A stretch of 64,000 nt of DNA from Daphnia pulex (GCF_021134715.1 NC_060021.1:8526501-8590500), one strand, 5' to 3'. Shown: positions 47,800 through 59,682, counted from the stretch's first letter. Notes: generated by a model not told the origin, from the sequence alone. Translations and numbers: made by a program.

Positions 47800-48211
47800 A
47801 TTAGTCGTCGCCAGCAGTTCGCCACAACTCAGAAAATACAATGTAGTCGAGGACGACTACTAAATATTCAGGCCTGTCAAACAGCTGGAGCTGGTGTGAG
47901 CTGCTGGGAAGCGCCACTGCGGCAATACCAGTTATGAATACAGAATACTCATCCTACGCGCGGGACTATTATCCAATTTTGTATTGTTCTTTTTATAACT
48001 ATGTTCTTAAGTAGTAGTTGCTCAAAAATTATTGAAAAATGTTATTAAAAACCAGTAGATGAATAATTTCTGAACTAATCAGCATTTCTCGATAAAAGAT
48101 AAATAAAAATTTGAAGAAATGTGAACACGGGAGTAGTTGCGGGCGCTTGCAGGACAAAAAGGGTTCATTGAAGGGGTATAAGTAGAAAACATTTATAACA
48201 ATACAGATCAT
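47800..48211. other. Divergent promoter region
   Basis: Lies between NDUFB8 (-) and the Lys-rich gene (+). No TATA box is obvious, as is usual for housekeeping bidirectional promoters. Confidence 0.5.
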
Positions 48212-48592
48212 ATGAGAGTCATAGAGTTTGATATTAAGCTTAGCGAAACATCACTGAACGAATACGTTATCCCAATACTTCACGCAAATACGGAGATGGA
48301 AGAGAAAATCGAAGCCGTTCTCACGGTTTTATCTGGCGGTATCGAAAATACTGTAATATCGCCAACAGAAGATGACATCAGGGCAGCAAAGAAGAAGGCC
48401 AAAAAGGCGAAAAAGAACTTTGATTTGGCTGCTAGGAGAAGGGAAAAGAGGCGAGTAGAGAAACTTAAAAAATCTTTACCGTCTGAACAGCCAACCGCCA
48501 GCCCGAGCGAGATCGATGTCAATGGATTGCAGCTGCATCATGGTGATTTCGTTTTACCAAGCGAGCTAGCCTCAGACGTTGAGCCAAGTTAA
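48212..48592 (+). CDS. Hypothetical Lys-rich small protein
   Basis: Single-exon frame of 126 residues. The first 45 residues form a folded-looking acidic part (EFDIKLSETSLNEYVIPIL). Next comes a highly basic helix (AAKKKAKKAKKNFDLAARR and REKRRVEKLKK, about residues 59-88), then a Pro/Ser/acidic tail. The basic helix could be a nuclear or nucleolar targeting or RNA-binding segment; this is inference. No known domain is recognised. The ATG follows directly on the head-to-head promoter with NDUFB8, and AATAAA lies at 48677, which supports a real gene. Confidence 0.6.
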   Translation: MRVIEFDIKLSETSLNEYVIPILHANTEMEEKIEAVLTVLSGGIENTVISPTEDDIRAAKKKAKKAKKNFDLAARRREKRRVEKLKKSLPSEQPTASPSEIDVNGLQLHHGDFVLPSELASDVEPS

Positions 48593-49076
48593 TTACGTGC
48601 TGTAGGTGTCAGAGAGTTTGAGGTAAACTGGAAGAAGATGAATCAAAATTGTTTTCTTTATTATTTGATATTTCTAAATAAACGGGTTTGCCCGCTAAAC
48701 GCAACCAGTTTCTGTTCTTAAATGTTTAAATCTTTACTCGATAACAAACAAAAAAAAACATACTGAAACAAACAAACAGTTAAGAGAATCAAATCACCGT
48801 AATTACTGTTTAGTGCTCATTACTGATTTTAAAACTTTAGAGCTGTACGCATCAGACTTACTATGATGGTATAATCGGGTATACTTCTCGATATAATTTT
48901 TGCTACGAAATTTTAATCCCCTTTTAACATTTAACAATTTTAAGATTTTGAATACTGTTCCGTCTATTCAATTATTTGCAACATGCGACAGACGTACTTG
49001 AACCCTCCATTTGAGACTGTGTAAAGGAAACAATGGAAATCCAAAATGGGCATACTCCAAGCATAGATTGGCGAAA
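48593..49076. other. Convergent 3' UTRs
   Basis: AT-rich sequence between two stop codons on opposite strands. No gene seen. Confidence 0.55.
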
Positions 49077-51260
49077 TCAAATTTCAATAATGATATCACC
49101 ATCGGACAGAGTAACATACGACACTTCGGTTTCATGGTCGCCTTGGGTGTCATCCCCTGTACCGACAATGTGAAGGACTGCTGCATGACCTTCATCTTCT
49201 TGCTGGAACTCATCGACAGTCGAGGTCAGAATAGCCTCCTTTTCTGGCTCTGAATTTTTCTTCTTTCCGCCTCGACCTTTTCTAGCTACCGCAGGAGCAG
49301 CGCTAATAAGTTGATCTCCAGATTGTCCATTTTCTCCAACCACCGCTTGTTGTCTCAAATGAATAGCTCGATGTTTGGACAAATTCGAAGACTGGGTAAA
49401 TTTCTTGGAGCAAAATTCGCACTCAAAGTTCTTCTCTCCCAAGTGAATGGCACGATGTTTATTCAGATTACCACTGCTGGTGAATGTCCGGTCACAGAAA
49501 TCACACTGATAGGGACGCTCGCCAGTGTGAACTAGGTAATGCCGGCGAAGATGATGGGTTTTGCGGAAACTTGCTTGGCAAACGTTGCAAGTGTGTGGTT
49601 TGATTCCCGAATGAACGAGCTGGTGCGCCTTGAGAGAAGAAGCTTGACAGAACGTTTTCCCGCACGTTTCGCACTGGAAATCTTTGGAAGATGCATTAAG
49701 GTGTGTCCTGACGTGCTCTTGAAGGCTCGCGTCCATGGGAAAAGTTTTTCCACAGAGGTTGCACACGTGAGTTTCTTCGCCTTCAACGTTAGTCTTGATA
49801 GATTTTTCTTCGTCCGCGTAAACAGTTATGAACTCATTGTTAGCTTCTCCATCAGGATTTTCTTCTGCAACTGAAGATCCGGTGGCCTTGGGCTGCTGAA
49901 TCTCTTTCTTCTGCTCGTGTTCCTTGGCCACATGGCTTCGGACGTCGCTCTTCGATGCCAGCTCAACACCACAAAAAGGACAGGGATATAGCCGACCTTT
50001 GCTTTCTGATGTGTGCGTCAGCATATGTCTCTTCATATTTGCAACTTGCGTAAATGTCTTACCACACTGAGTGCACAAAAACGGTTTATCACCTGTAAAT
50101 GGAAGGATTCAATAGCCAAACAAAGTTACATTTTAGATTTTCAATGATAGTATTAACCTGTATGAATTCGCCGATGTCGTCTCATAGACGTGTGATCACG
50201 GAAACGCTTAGGGCAATATTCACAAGCAAAAGGACGTTCTCCCGTGTGTAACCGCTGGTGGGCAACTAATCCAGTCTTCAGCGAGAAAGTTTTACCTTAA
50301 TTAAATTATATTTCAATTAAACATCTTGATAAAGCTATGAAGAAAAATATTCTGAGGTTACACACCACATGTATCACACTGAAATGCCTTTTCTTTTGTG
50401 TGAATGGTCAAATGTTTTCTCATGTCGGACAGTTGAGAGCATCTGTGCGGACAGTACGGACACATGGCCGGTTTTTCACCCGTATGGGTTCTCATATGTT
50501 GACGTAAGTTGGATCGGTCGTAAAAACGTCTTTCGCACAAGTCACACTTGAGGGGCTTCACTCCCTGATGTTTGATGACGTGAAGTCGCAAATAATCACT
50601 GCGTAAAAATGTTTTCCCACATGTATCACAGGTGTAGGGCTTGGTCCCATTGTGGATGTTCATATGTCGTACCAAATCATTCTTGTGATGAAAAGACTTT
50701 GAGCAGTCTTTACATCCATATTTTCCTTGACGTGTTGTTTCACTGAGTTCAGGATATTCCTGTAAAGAAAATTCGGATTTAGCATTAGTAATTAAGACAT
50801 TTTATTAAAATTCTAACCTTGTTGAATGCTTCCCAGTCAACATCATCATCTCCATTTTCATCTCCATTGGAGCTCCCTTCAGGTATATCTTCTGCTGCAA
50901 CAACAGAATTTTCTTCTGCTTCTTCCTCACTTTCCCTTTTAATGTCCCCAGAAATTTCTCTCACCTCAAAAATTACAGGCTCATCGTCACTTTTTACAGC
51001 TTCTGTTTTATCATCTCCAATGAAATTGGGATCACTTTTTTTCTTGCCTATTTAAAATACCCATCATAATTAAGGTCTACTACAAGATAGTATGTGCCAA
51101 GTTTTATATAAACTAGTGATTTGTCCATTAATAAAGAAAATAAAAATCTAAAAGATTTTATACTTTTCCTCTGTGATCGTCGAACTTGAATGAAAATGGT
51201 AGTATTTTCACCATCGTTATTAGATACAGTAATCTCCTCTTCTCTATTCTGTTCATCCAT
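49077..51260 (-). CDS. C2H2 zinc-finger protein with 13 fingers
   Basis: Probable DNA-binding transcription factor. Exon 1 (ATG at 51260) begins MDEQNREEEITV. The second exon (about 51050-50816) is acidic. I count 13 C2H2 fingers from about 50715 to 49360. Most have canonical TGEKP-like linkers: for example YTCDTCGKTFLRSDYLRLH, LKCDLCERRFYDRSNLRQH and YQCDFCDRTFTSSGNLNKH. Finger 4 has CS in place of the usual aromatic. Finger 8 (YPCPFCGVELASKSDVRSH) is atypical, and an acidic linker of about 60 residues follows it and splits the array 8+5. The C-terminus is acidic and ends DGDIIIEI. No ZAD or BTB domain is seen. Orthology cannot be settled from fingers alone. Confidence 0.85.
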
Positions 51261-52471
51261 TTTATGTTAAGATTTTTTCACAGATTTATGTTACACTAAT
51301 TTATGGGATTCTAGATCTGTTTCAGAAAAGTTATAGTCTATGATCAGCTTCATGTGACAACTTTTAGTCACATTCTGGATTCCAGATCTGAAAGAGTGAA
51401 ATCACAATAACATTCAATAAAAATCAGTTCCATCAATTAAAAAGAAAAAGAACTAACCATGTTATACTGAAGAGAGAACTATATTGTTTAATTGTCGTCT
51501 ACTCATACAGAGATGCTAAACTTAATAAACCTATGATGGCTAGAGTCTATAAACTTCTTCAATTTCGACATTAACGGTTAACAAGTAACAAAAATACTTT
51601 GTGTTTACGAAGGCCAAACAACACGGCTGTTTTTTTATTATTGGAACTTGAGGTTGTCTTACAGCGCCACCTGTACGGATTCCCACACACCAAAGGACTT
51701 GCCCGTTGAGTATGGCAAACGCAAGCCGTTCGTGCCACATTTCACGGAAAACCTAAAGGTAAAAGACCGTAAGAGTAAAGTAGTATTAGTAGATTGCTAA
51801 TGCCAACGCCTAATAACAGCTATGTAATGGTTAAAGTTGTGCTAATGGCAAAGTAAAGCGCACAAGGCACAATACAGAGTTAGTTTGTAATACCAAATAT
51901 ATAATGACATAAACAACAGTGAAAAAAATACATCATAAATTTGTTATCTACAATAGATTACAATGCAGGGTTTAATCATTATTTAGACATAGTAATGCCA
52001 TTTTTGTTTCAATCTGATTCCGACCCCTCGCTACGCTCGCGAGTTTCCCTCTAGGTCCGACTCCGACCTTGTTTGAATTTTTTTAAATTATTTTTCAAAT
52101 GTTAATAAATAAAATAATTTTATATTCTTACTTATGGCCTTATGGATTATTATGTTTTATTTCCCACGAGTAAAAAAAATAACAAAGATGAATTCAAAGC
52201 TTTTTAGAGCAGTTTTTAAAAAAGATTGAAAAAAAACATCATTCGCAATTTAATGTGGTGCCATTAAAGAAGTTTTATTAAGCATTACATTCACGACAAT
52301 AACATAAATTTTATTTATTAAGTGATGCTATGATATAGAGCAAAATGACTTGATTTTTAGGAATAATAATATAAATAGGTTATATTCTTTTAGCTGTTAT
52401 TTTAAATTTTAAATTTAATTGCTTTATCATTCTTCTGTTGTTGATGTGCGACTGAGACAATCTTTAATGAT
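51261..52471. other. Intergenic region
   Basis: AT-rich and low complexity. One unusual GC-rich islet lies at 52021-52068. A minus-strand 66-codon ORF (51540-51740) has no support. Confidence 0.55.
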
Positions 52472-54386
52472 TTACTGGACTCTCCTTTTGTTGTAAAAAA
52501 AACGGAAATTTTCAATGAGAAAAACGAAAAAAGAAATACTCATGCCAGCCATCAAGAGAAGAAAAACACTTAAAAGGTTTGCTAAATTTAATCTTGGCTT
52601 TGCTATCCCTTTGTCGAAATTTCCTTCGCATTTTGGTTTTTTTAAAAAACGTTTTTCCCAATAGTTTTGGAGTCCTAGTGCAGCCATAGTAAGAAATCTT
52701 AAAAAATAAAATGTAAAGTATATATGTTTAATTTAATGTTAAAGTTTAATTTTGCTGTAGGTACCCTTGATCGATTTGGGCGAGATATGGGCTACGTTTT
52801 TGGACAGCCATTGAGTCCAACGAGGTAACGATTTCTTGTTTCATCAAAGTCACTTCACAATTCCCATACGTCTTAAAGGCCAAATTCAAAACGTATTCAA
52901 GGAACGATTTTTGCTATGAATATTATAGAAATGGCAATAATTGAAAAAAGTCCTTAAGTACCAATGTGAAATAGAATTTACATCGACCATAGCGAAACGT
53001 CCGGTTAATGCTTTATTAAGAAAAGTTTCAGGTTCCAAATAATCCTTAGATAGGCGATTTTTAGGATTCTCCCGCAAAGAATCCCCTAAAATTTTAAAAC
53101 CACCCGATGTTGCTTCCTAATAAAAATTGAATTTTTTGAAATAAATCCACTTTTAAGTTTTAACACAATATAAAACAAAAAAATTCGTTTCTTACCAAAA
53201 TCATTGTTTCAAAGACGGTATCTTTTAAAATGGTTAATTTCAAATCAGCACTGACTGCTAGGTCGTCCAACGATTCAATGAGCGGGTGCAGTTTCGGAAT
53301 GGTAATAAACGAAGTTAGACATCCACTGTAGAGATAAATAAACACAACGGAAGGCAAACACCAAGCTGCCGCTATTATTCGTACCGCATGACCCAATGGA
53401 CCAACACTTGGCATTGATCGTCCAGCTAAACGGAAGTAAAGTTGTCCAGTATCATTAATACCTAACCAAAGTCTTCAAATTGCTGCAATTTTTACCTTGC
53501 GAACTGATTATTCCAAAGTAGTACATAAAGTTTTCCCAAAACTGAAGATTGGAAATTCCTCCATTATAGTGTTCCGGCATGAACTTGTCAATTAACTTCA
53601 TAAAAATCCATGTGACAGTTGTTCCCGAGAACATCGAAAAAATAATTAAAGCCCAAACCTGTTTGAAAAACAAAGTATTATAAGAACGAAATTAATTTAT
53701 AGAATCTTTCAAATAAAAAATTTTTACTCCAGGTTGAAATGGTTTTACTATGGCGGACATAAAATTGTCTTCTTTGGGGGCGGGAATAACGGCACTCATT
53801 GGATCTTTGCTGAATGACGTAGTAAAATCAATCACTTTTGAACGAGCATACGTTGTTGTTAGCTGAGTGGCAATGAGATCAACCTCCTATATACCATTAA
53901 GAACTTGTGTACAATTATTTTTTTTTTTCCGTAACAAAAAGAGCAAAACGTACCTTCCTGATAGTCATCGCTACCATACCGTTCCAGCTTCCATTTTCAA
54001 AAGCCCCGAAATAACCATCGGGAGGTTCCACGTAGTTGAATCTAGAATAATTTGAAACAATAAATTAATCAAATTTCTATGGAGTAAATTGAAAGTGTAA
54101 TTTACGTGAAGTTATATTTCAGAGTTAACCACAACATCATCTCATGGACGATGCCGTCCGCATGGTCGATAGTACCATTAATATCGTGATAAATGTACAT
54201 GTATGGATTAAGCTAAATAAAATTAGTGAATAAAAAGTTTTATTAATGGAAAGAAACAAAAGAAATGTTTCATACGTCAGCCGTTGCAACGATCAAATGC
54301 TTCCCATTTAAATAATCAATTTTTTCGAAGGAAAACTCTGCTGTGATGATCACTGCAGTTAAAAGGAGAGTCCAAGCCACAAACAT
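52472..54386 (-). CDS. Ionotropic receptor (IR-family ligand-gated channel)
   Basis: Variant ionotropic glutamate receptor of the arthropod chemosensory type. The ATG at 54386 starts a signal peptide (MFVAWTLLLTAVIITAEF). S1 follows (DGIVHEMMLWL, GYFGAFENGSWNGMVAM, EVDLIATQLTTTYARSKVIDF), then TM1 (VWALIIFSMFSGTTVTWIF), a pore segment (FWENFMYYFGIISSQG) and TM2 (AAAWCLPSVVFIYLYSGCL). The S2 lobe contains an exon joining FAMVD to KSFLEYVLNLAF: donor at GAT|GTAAAT, acceptor at TTCATAG. It ends with TM3 (LLSVFLLLMAGMSISFFVF). There is no large amino-terminal domain, as in divergent tuning IRs. The canonical SYTANLAAF pore-exit motif is replaced by SGCLTSFITIP. The ligand is unknown. Confidence 0.87.
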
Positions 54387-55486
54387 TTTTTTAGATCCTA
54401 CAGTTCTCTCTGTTGCGGACAGACGTATGAGGTGAGATGGTCCTTATATATAGTAGAAGTACACACGCCAGCGAATAGGGTGAGGTATTACCTACGCCCT
54501 ACGGTACCTTTCCGGGTTAATTGGATTATTTTGACCTGGTCGCCTTTGGGTGTGGCTGATGGTATGACGACAATGCCGAGAGAATCTTTAATAATAAATT
54601 ATGTCGCATGTTAGAAAATGCCCATACTAAGGTTACTGCAAGGTTGATCCACTATTTAAAAATTCATATAAAACAATCGCTAGCAACGGCGAGGTTCGCT
54701 TTTCGTATTAAAGGTTGACGCTTTAACCTGTGGGCTTAATTTATATTTACTGCTTATTACTTGACATTAATTCTAAACAAATTCTGCTTATATTAATGGA
54801 GACTAATAACTTGTAAGTTATTTACATCGCGTGTCATCTTACAATAATGTACGAATTGGCATCGAAACGAACAACGAAATAAACTACCTTATTCTTTTTA
54901 GCAAAATTCCATGTAATGTTATTACCTTTAAATCACGACGTATGCCCAAGATGCTTGTGGATAGGCACGAAAAGTTTCTACATCACCATTCGTTTACGGG
55001 AGAATTTTAAAAAAGCAAAAAACAAAAAAACAAAAACAAATGAAGTAAATTTGTCTGTACATTACAATCACCTAATTGTATAAACTGCAGGTGTATGCGC
55101 GTTCTTTGCTGGTTCGGCCCGGGTTCGGCTTAATTTTAGAGCTGTATTTTTCTTATCCCCTATTCGGCAGGAAACAAATCGTCTCTGATAATAATTTGAT
55201 TTGAAATTTACTGGACTGGTCACTACTTTCTTTTTTTGTCTAAAGCTGTTAAGAAAAATGGGATAACATACTAATGTTACTTCATTCTTTGAGAAAGCTT
55301 TTGGGATGGCAAGAATAGGACCTTTGAGGCTGGAATAGGGGCTGAGCTGATTAATTGCCGGAAGAGCATTTTACCGTTTGACTTCTCAACAGGTCTACAC
55401 TCTACCTACAGTATAAAAGCTCAAGTCAACGGATATTTCATACCACTGCTGTTGCGGCAACCTAAACGAGAAGAACTGTCTTTAAA
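54387..55486. other. Divergent intergenic region
   Basis: Between the ionotropic receptor (-) and the first secreted Gly-rich gene (+). No coding signal. Contains the TATA box at 55412. Confidence 0.55.
55412..55419 (+). promoter_or_regulatory. TATA box of the Gly-rich gene
   Basis: TATAAAAG lies 68 bp before the splice donor side of the ATG exon. The expected start site falls around 55440, and the 5' UTR is similar to that of the gene at 60385. Confidence 0.7.
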
Positions 55487-57052
55487 ATGGAGATTAAATG
55501 GGTAACTTTCTTTAAAAATCGAAGAATTATCTGAAAATTTTAATATAGTATGTATATATATTTTTTATTTAGATCATTTTCATTGCATTTATTGCATTGA
55601 TTTCACCCCAATCAGAAGCTATGGCGCTGCTACCCACTATCTCTGGCGAAACTGGTGAACCCAAAACGGCATCGAAAGGTGTTTATAACGAACGCGAGGG
55701 TTATACCAATAATGGCGCATTTGTAAACAACGGAGGTGTTTCAAACAATGGACAAGGAGTACCAGCAGTAGGGTATTACTGCATGCCCTTTTATGCTAAC
55801 GGTAGGATGCCTATCGAATTTTTTTTTAATATTAACAAATTAAAATTAATTACTTGTTGTTGAAGGAGTTAATGTTGGCGGAGGTTTCGTTAATATCGGA
55901 GGTTCATCTGGAAGCGGGGCTGGTACTTATGCTGGAGCAGGCCAAGCCGAAATCAACGTAGGTTACCTTGGAGGCAATCAGCCGGAGACCAACGCAAACG
56001 GAGTCAACGTTGGCGCAATTTCTTCTGGATTCGGTACAGGTTACGGAGGAGGCGGTTTTTCTGGACCAGGAACTAGTTACTTTGGAGTGAGCTCGTCAGG
56101 TGGAAATAACGCTGCTGCAATTGCATCTGGAATTGGCGCAGGTTACGGCACAGGAAGTTTGCCAGGAATCGGTTCAACTGTCAATATAGGCGGAAGTTCT
56201 CTAGGAACTGGAACTGGATACCTTGGAAGTAACCAAGGTTACGGAGGAGCATCTTCTGGAGCTGGTACAGTTAATGTTGGCGGATCGTCAAGTGGATCGT
56301 CAGGATCATTCGGAGTAGGGTTGCCTAACTTTGGCGGAAGTTCTTTTGGAGCGGGGTTCGGTGGAAGCAATTTGGGCTACGGTGGAAGTACTAACTCAGG
56401 TTACGGAGGACCATCTTCGGGAGCTGGTACAGTTAATGTTGGCGGATCGTCAGGTGGCTCCGCTGCACATTCAAGTGGATCGCCAGGAGAAGGATCAGTT
56501 AATATAGGCGGAAGTTCTTCTGGAACTGGTCACGCTGGGAATAACTTGGGTTACGGAGGGGCATTGTCCGGTGTTGGTACAGTTAATGTCGGCGCATCAT
56601 CAAACGGTGGTTCCGCTCCATTGGCAAGTGGATTGCCCGTAGGAGTAGGAGCAGTTAACATTGGCGGAGGCTCTTTTGGGGCTGGTTATGGTGGAAGCAA
56701 TTTGGGCTACGGTGGAAGTACTAACTCAGGTTACGGAGGACCGTCGTTCGGTGTTGGTGCAGTTAATGTTGGTGGATCATCAAATGGTGGATCTGCTGCA
56801 TTGTCAAGTGGAGCTTCAGGATCCCCAGGTTTCGGGTCGTCATCGGCGTCATCGGCGTCATCGGCAGCATCATCAGCAGCATCATCAGCAGCATCATCAG
56901 CAGCATCATCAGCAGCATCATCATCATCATCAGGAAATTTTCCAGGCAACGTTGCTGCCAGTTCATCGAGTGCAAGCGCAGTTAACGTTGGAGGTATTAC
57001 GCCAGGGACCAATTTCGCACCTGGAGAAAACGGCCATATCGGCGGCCACTAA
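55487..57052 (+). CDS. Secreted Gly/Ser/Ala-rich structural protein
   Basis: Exons 55487-55501, 55573-55801 and 55866-57052 join in phase to 476 residues. Exon 1 encodes only MEIKW. With exon 2 (IIFIAFIALISPQSEA) it makes a clean signal peptide. After a short Asn/Gly segment (TNNGAFVNNGGVSNNGQG) the chain becomes long repeats built on VNVGGSSSG, GYGGSN, LGYGGS and SSGAGTVNVGGSS, with a unit of roughly 35-60 residues. It then has a block of ASSAASS repeats and a GGH end. The composition resembles silk, byssal or flexible cuticle proteins and argues for an extracellular structural or adhesive role. No catalytic domain is present. The promoter and exon 1 resemble the gene at 60385. Confidence 0.85.
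56840..56932 (+). repeat. (TCATCAGCAGCA)n coding repeat
   Basis: A trinucleotide-based array encodes SSAASSAASS in the C-terminal part of the Gly-rich protein. Its purity suggests unstable length. Confidence 0.85.
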
Positions 57053-57724
57053 CAACCAACTCAAGCCCGGATCTCACACTCGGAAGCATCTGAATTAGAA
57101 ATATCAAATACAATGACATAATCGAAACCATTAGTTGGAGAATTTCGTAATCTTTTACTACAATTTGAAGGATTATTTCCACTAAATTTTGTTTCGTCTT
57201 GTTCATCGTATAACTTTGTGTCAATACAATCTAATTCATTGGGACTTTGCTATCTTGGATAAAAGTTCATTATTTTTTTATAACTTAAACGCTATTGAAG
57301 AAAGGAATAATTTTTCCCATGAAAGTGACCCCCTTAAAAAAAGAATACTCCCCTAGTATAAAGTTCAGCATTAGTTTGAAAACTTATCATCCCTGACCTT
57401 CTTAACTTTAATCATTATAAGAAAGCAACAAATCAGCATTCTACCATCCCACCGCATTTTCCTTGTCGGCCTCTTCTTTAATATTAGCTAGCGTTGCTAT
57501 CTGTTTACTTTAAAGAAAATAGATAACCTTCTGGTTTACTTAAAACGAAAGCTGAAGAAGTGGCAGTTAGTTAACGTACAATGCATTAGTCGTTGACAAG
57601 TTCTTCGTTCATAGTTTCACTCTTGTTAGTTGCTCTTCTTCTGTGTCTATAGGTAAAGCATCATCTTTAAAAGAAAACGTTATCATTTAACACTTAAATG
57701 TACCTACTTGATCACAGGACGGCG
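57053..57724. other. Intergenic region
   Basis: 3' UTR of the Gly-rich gene and upstream region of the two-domain PAN protein. No coding signal. Confidence 0.55.
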
Positions 57725-58612
57725 ATGGCGAAAACAAGCGTGTCTCTTTTATTCGCTGTTTTCTACGTGGCAACTAGAATTTGTCAAATAAGATCAGACG
57801 AGAGCGGGGACGGTGATCTGATTGCAAATGCTACAACCTCGTTGACAAGTAATTTGACGAGCGAATCAAACAACGATTCTTCTCCAATTGACGAGGATTT
57901 CCCTGGTATTTTTATCATCAGCAACAGCGGAGGCTTCAGTCAGATAGGCGGTACTTCCCTTGCTTCCGGTGTTGCGAACGGACCGGGAAACGGCATTAGT
58001 GGTGGTGGGACTGTGCAAGTAACGAACACCAACAACTTGGGCGAACATTTCAATAACGGCGAAGGCGGTGTCAAATGGAATCTCAATTGCGACTTTCCAG
58101 GGAATAATATTGGTCAAATAGAAAGTAGTGGAGAAGAATGCGGAGGAATCTGCGTTGCCAATTTAGAGTGCACTCACTTTAGTCGCCCTGACAATGGCGC
58201 CTGTTATATGAAAAAGGCGACATTAACAACATCTCCAACAAACATCAACGGAGGGATGTGCGGTTTCGTCCCATGGAGAACGGAATATTTCGACGGTATC
58301 GTAACAACTGTTGATTTCACAAGTCTACTTGTTTTCTATTAACATTTCTTTGCTGTACAAGGGAGGAAAAATTGGAATGACGGCGAGGGTGGTGTGAAAT
58401 GGCTCCGGAACTGTGATTTTCCAGGTCACGATATTGGACGCCAAGCAGTTTCGGGAGAAGAATGTGGAAGCGCCTGTAAGGCCAATCCAGAATGTACCCA
58501 CTTTCACCATCCCGATGACGACGGCTACTGTTACTTGAAAAAGGCATCTTTAACGACTCGACGAAAACCCATCAAAGGTGGGATGTGTGGCATCGTACCC
58601 TGGCGATTGTAA
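57725..58612 (+). CDS. Secreted protein with two PAN/Apple-like domains
   Basis: Exons 57725-58295 and 58362-58612 join in phase (G|GG) to 273 residues. A signal peptide (AKTSVSLLFAVFYVATRI) is followed by a Thr/Asn/Asp linker with NxS/T sites. Next comes the motif GGFSQIGGTS...GGGTV shared with neighbours. Then come two Cys-patterned domains, each built as NCDFPG, EECG, C, CTHF, C(Y)xKKA and GGMCG, the short PAN_4 pattern. PAN domains bind proteins or carbohydrates. I used the ATG at 57725 because the upstream in-frame ATG (57698) adds charged residues before the hydrophobic core. The second domain is clearly a duplicate of the first. Confidence 0.8.
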
Positions 58613-59187
58613 ATTCAATTTCGCTTTAACAAACTAAACATGACTATCTCCGCACGCTATGCTTTGCAAAAAAATTATTAAATCGCTTCATTACACATTC
58701 TTCCTAGCGGGATGACAAATTATCGCTGTTTTGTTTTTCCCCGTCAGTTTTAGAAACTTTAGCAAAGACCCAACCTTTCGCTAAACTATACAAGAAGAAA
58801 TATAAAATCCAAATTTTAAAAACCAAAAGCGTTCAATCACAAAATGCTCCAATGACCTCACAAGTAACTGACCTTTTGGCCATTGATCTCTGTCTGTGTT
58901 ATCAACAGATAAACGACGCCCTCTTAAGCACTACACCCTTTCTTATCATATCTTGTGTTAGATTTACCTTTTTAATTTAGAAGAGACAATATCACTTGCG
59001 CAGTTTCTCAGTGGATGTTAGTCGTAGTCTTCTCGGTGAGTTGATCAGAAGGTTGCGTGAATCACTTCAAATTTTCAGCCTCAGTTTTTACCACAAGTAC
59101 TACAGATAAATAAATAAATAAGTTTAGTAAATTAATCATAACTTATTTTATGTAAAAGATTACCATAGAAAAACTGCAATTCTGAAG
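58613..59187. other. Intergenic region
   Basis: No coding signal. A TATA-like element for the next gene is not clear. Confidence 0.5.
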
Positions 59188-59682
59188 ATGATATTTATAT
59201 TCATCATCAATGTTATATTTGTTGTGCCAGCGCTGATTTCTGGTTGTGCTGCCGGAAAGATGAATTACAGGAAAGAAGACCTGGTGACAATGGCAGAATC
59301 AAATGGAAACTTATCCCCTGCTTTAGATGTAATAATCAATAACGGAGGATTTAGTCAGATTGGTGGTACATCTTACGGTGGGGGAGTATCAAACGGGCAA
59401 GGAAATAGTAACAGCGGCGGAGGGACTGTCGATTTTGGCCCAGAAACTGCAGCTTACTATGAAAGTACTGTCAAAGTCTTTCCAAACTGTGATTTTCCTG
59501 CGAATGACATCAGCAACCAAACAAGTTTTGAAAAGGATTGCAGCAGCATCTGTTTCGCTAATTTCCAATGCAACGCGTTCAGTTGGCGCGATGGAAACTG
59601 TCACTTGAAAATTATCCCATCACCAAATCTTCGTCAACCGGCGAATGGCGGCATTTGCGGATTCCTCCCCTGGAAATTTTAA
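59188..59682 (+). CDS. Secreted protein with one PAN/Apple-like domain
   Basis: Single-exon frame of 164 residues. The signal peptide is very hydrophobic (MIFIFIINVIFVVPALISG). The next segment shares NNGGFSQIGGTSYGGG and NGQGNSNSGGGTV with the two-domain neighbour. One PAN_4-like domain follows (NCDFPANDI, KDCSSIC, CNAF, CHLK, GGICGF) with the same PW ending (GFLPWKF against FVPWR and IVPWRL). It is a paralogue of 57725-58612 with one domain instead of two. Being intronless, it could be a retrocopy, or it may be the ancestral one-domain form. Confidence 0.8.
   Translation: MIFIFIINVIFVVPALISGCAAGKMNYRKEDLVTMAESNGNLSPALDVIINNGGFSQIGGTSYGGGVSNGQGNSNSGGGTVDFGPETAAYYESTVKVFPNCDFPANDISNQTSFEKDCSSICFANFQCNAFSWRDGNCHLKIIPSPNLRQPANGGICGFLPWKF

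Noticed and set aside
49311-49874. Plus-strand ORFs over the zinc-finger gene
   Set aside because: Antisense shadows of the repetitive C2H2 exon.
51540-51740. 66-codon minus-strand ORF upstream of the zinc-finger gene
   Set aside because: Isolated, no signature and no supporting splice sites.
56661-57098. 145-codon plus-strand ORF and Asp-rich minus-strand ORFs over the Ala/Ser repeat
   Set aside because: Frame-shifted and antisense translations of a trinucleotide repeat give His/Gln and Asp runs. The silk-like frame with signal peptide and clean splicing is the real one.
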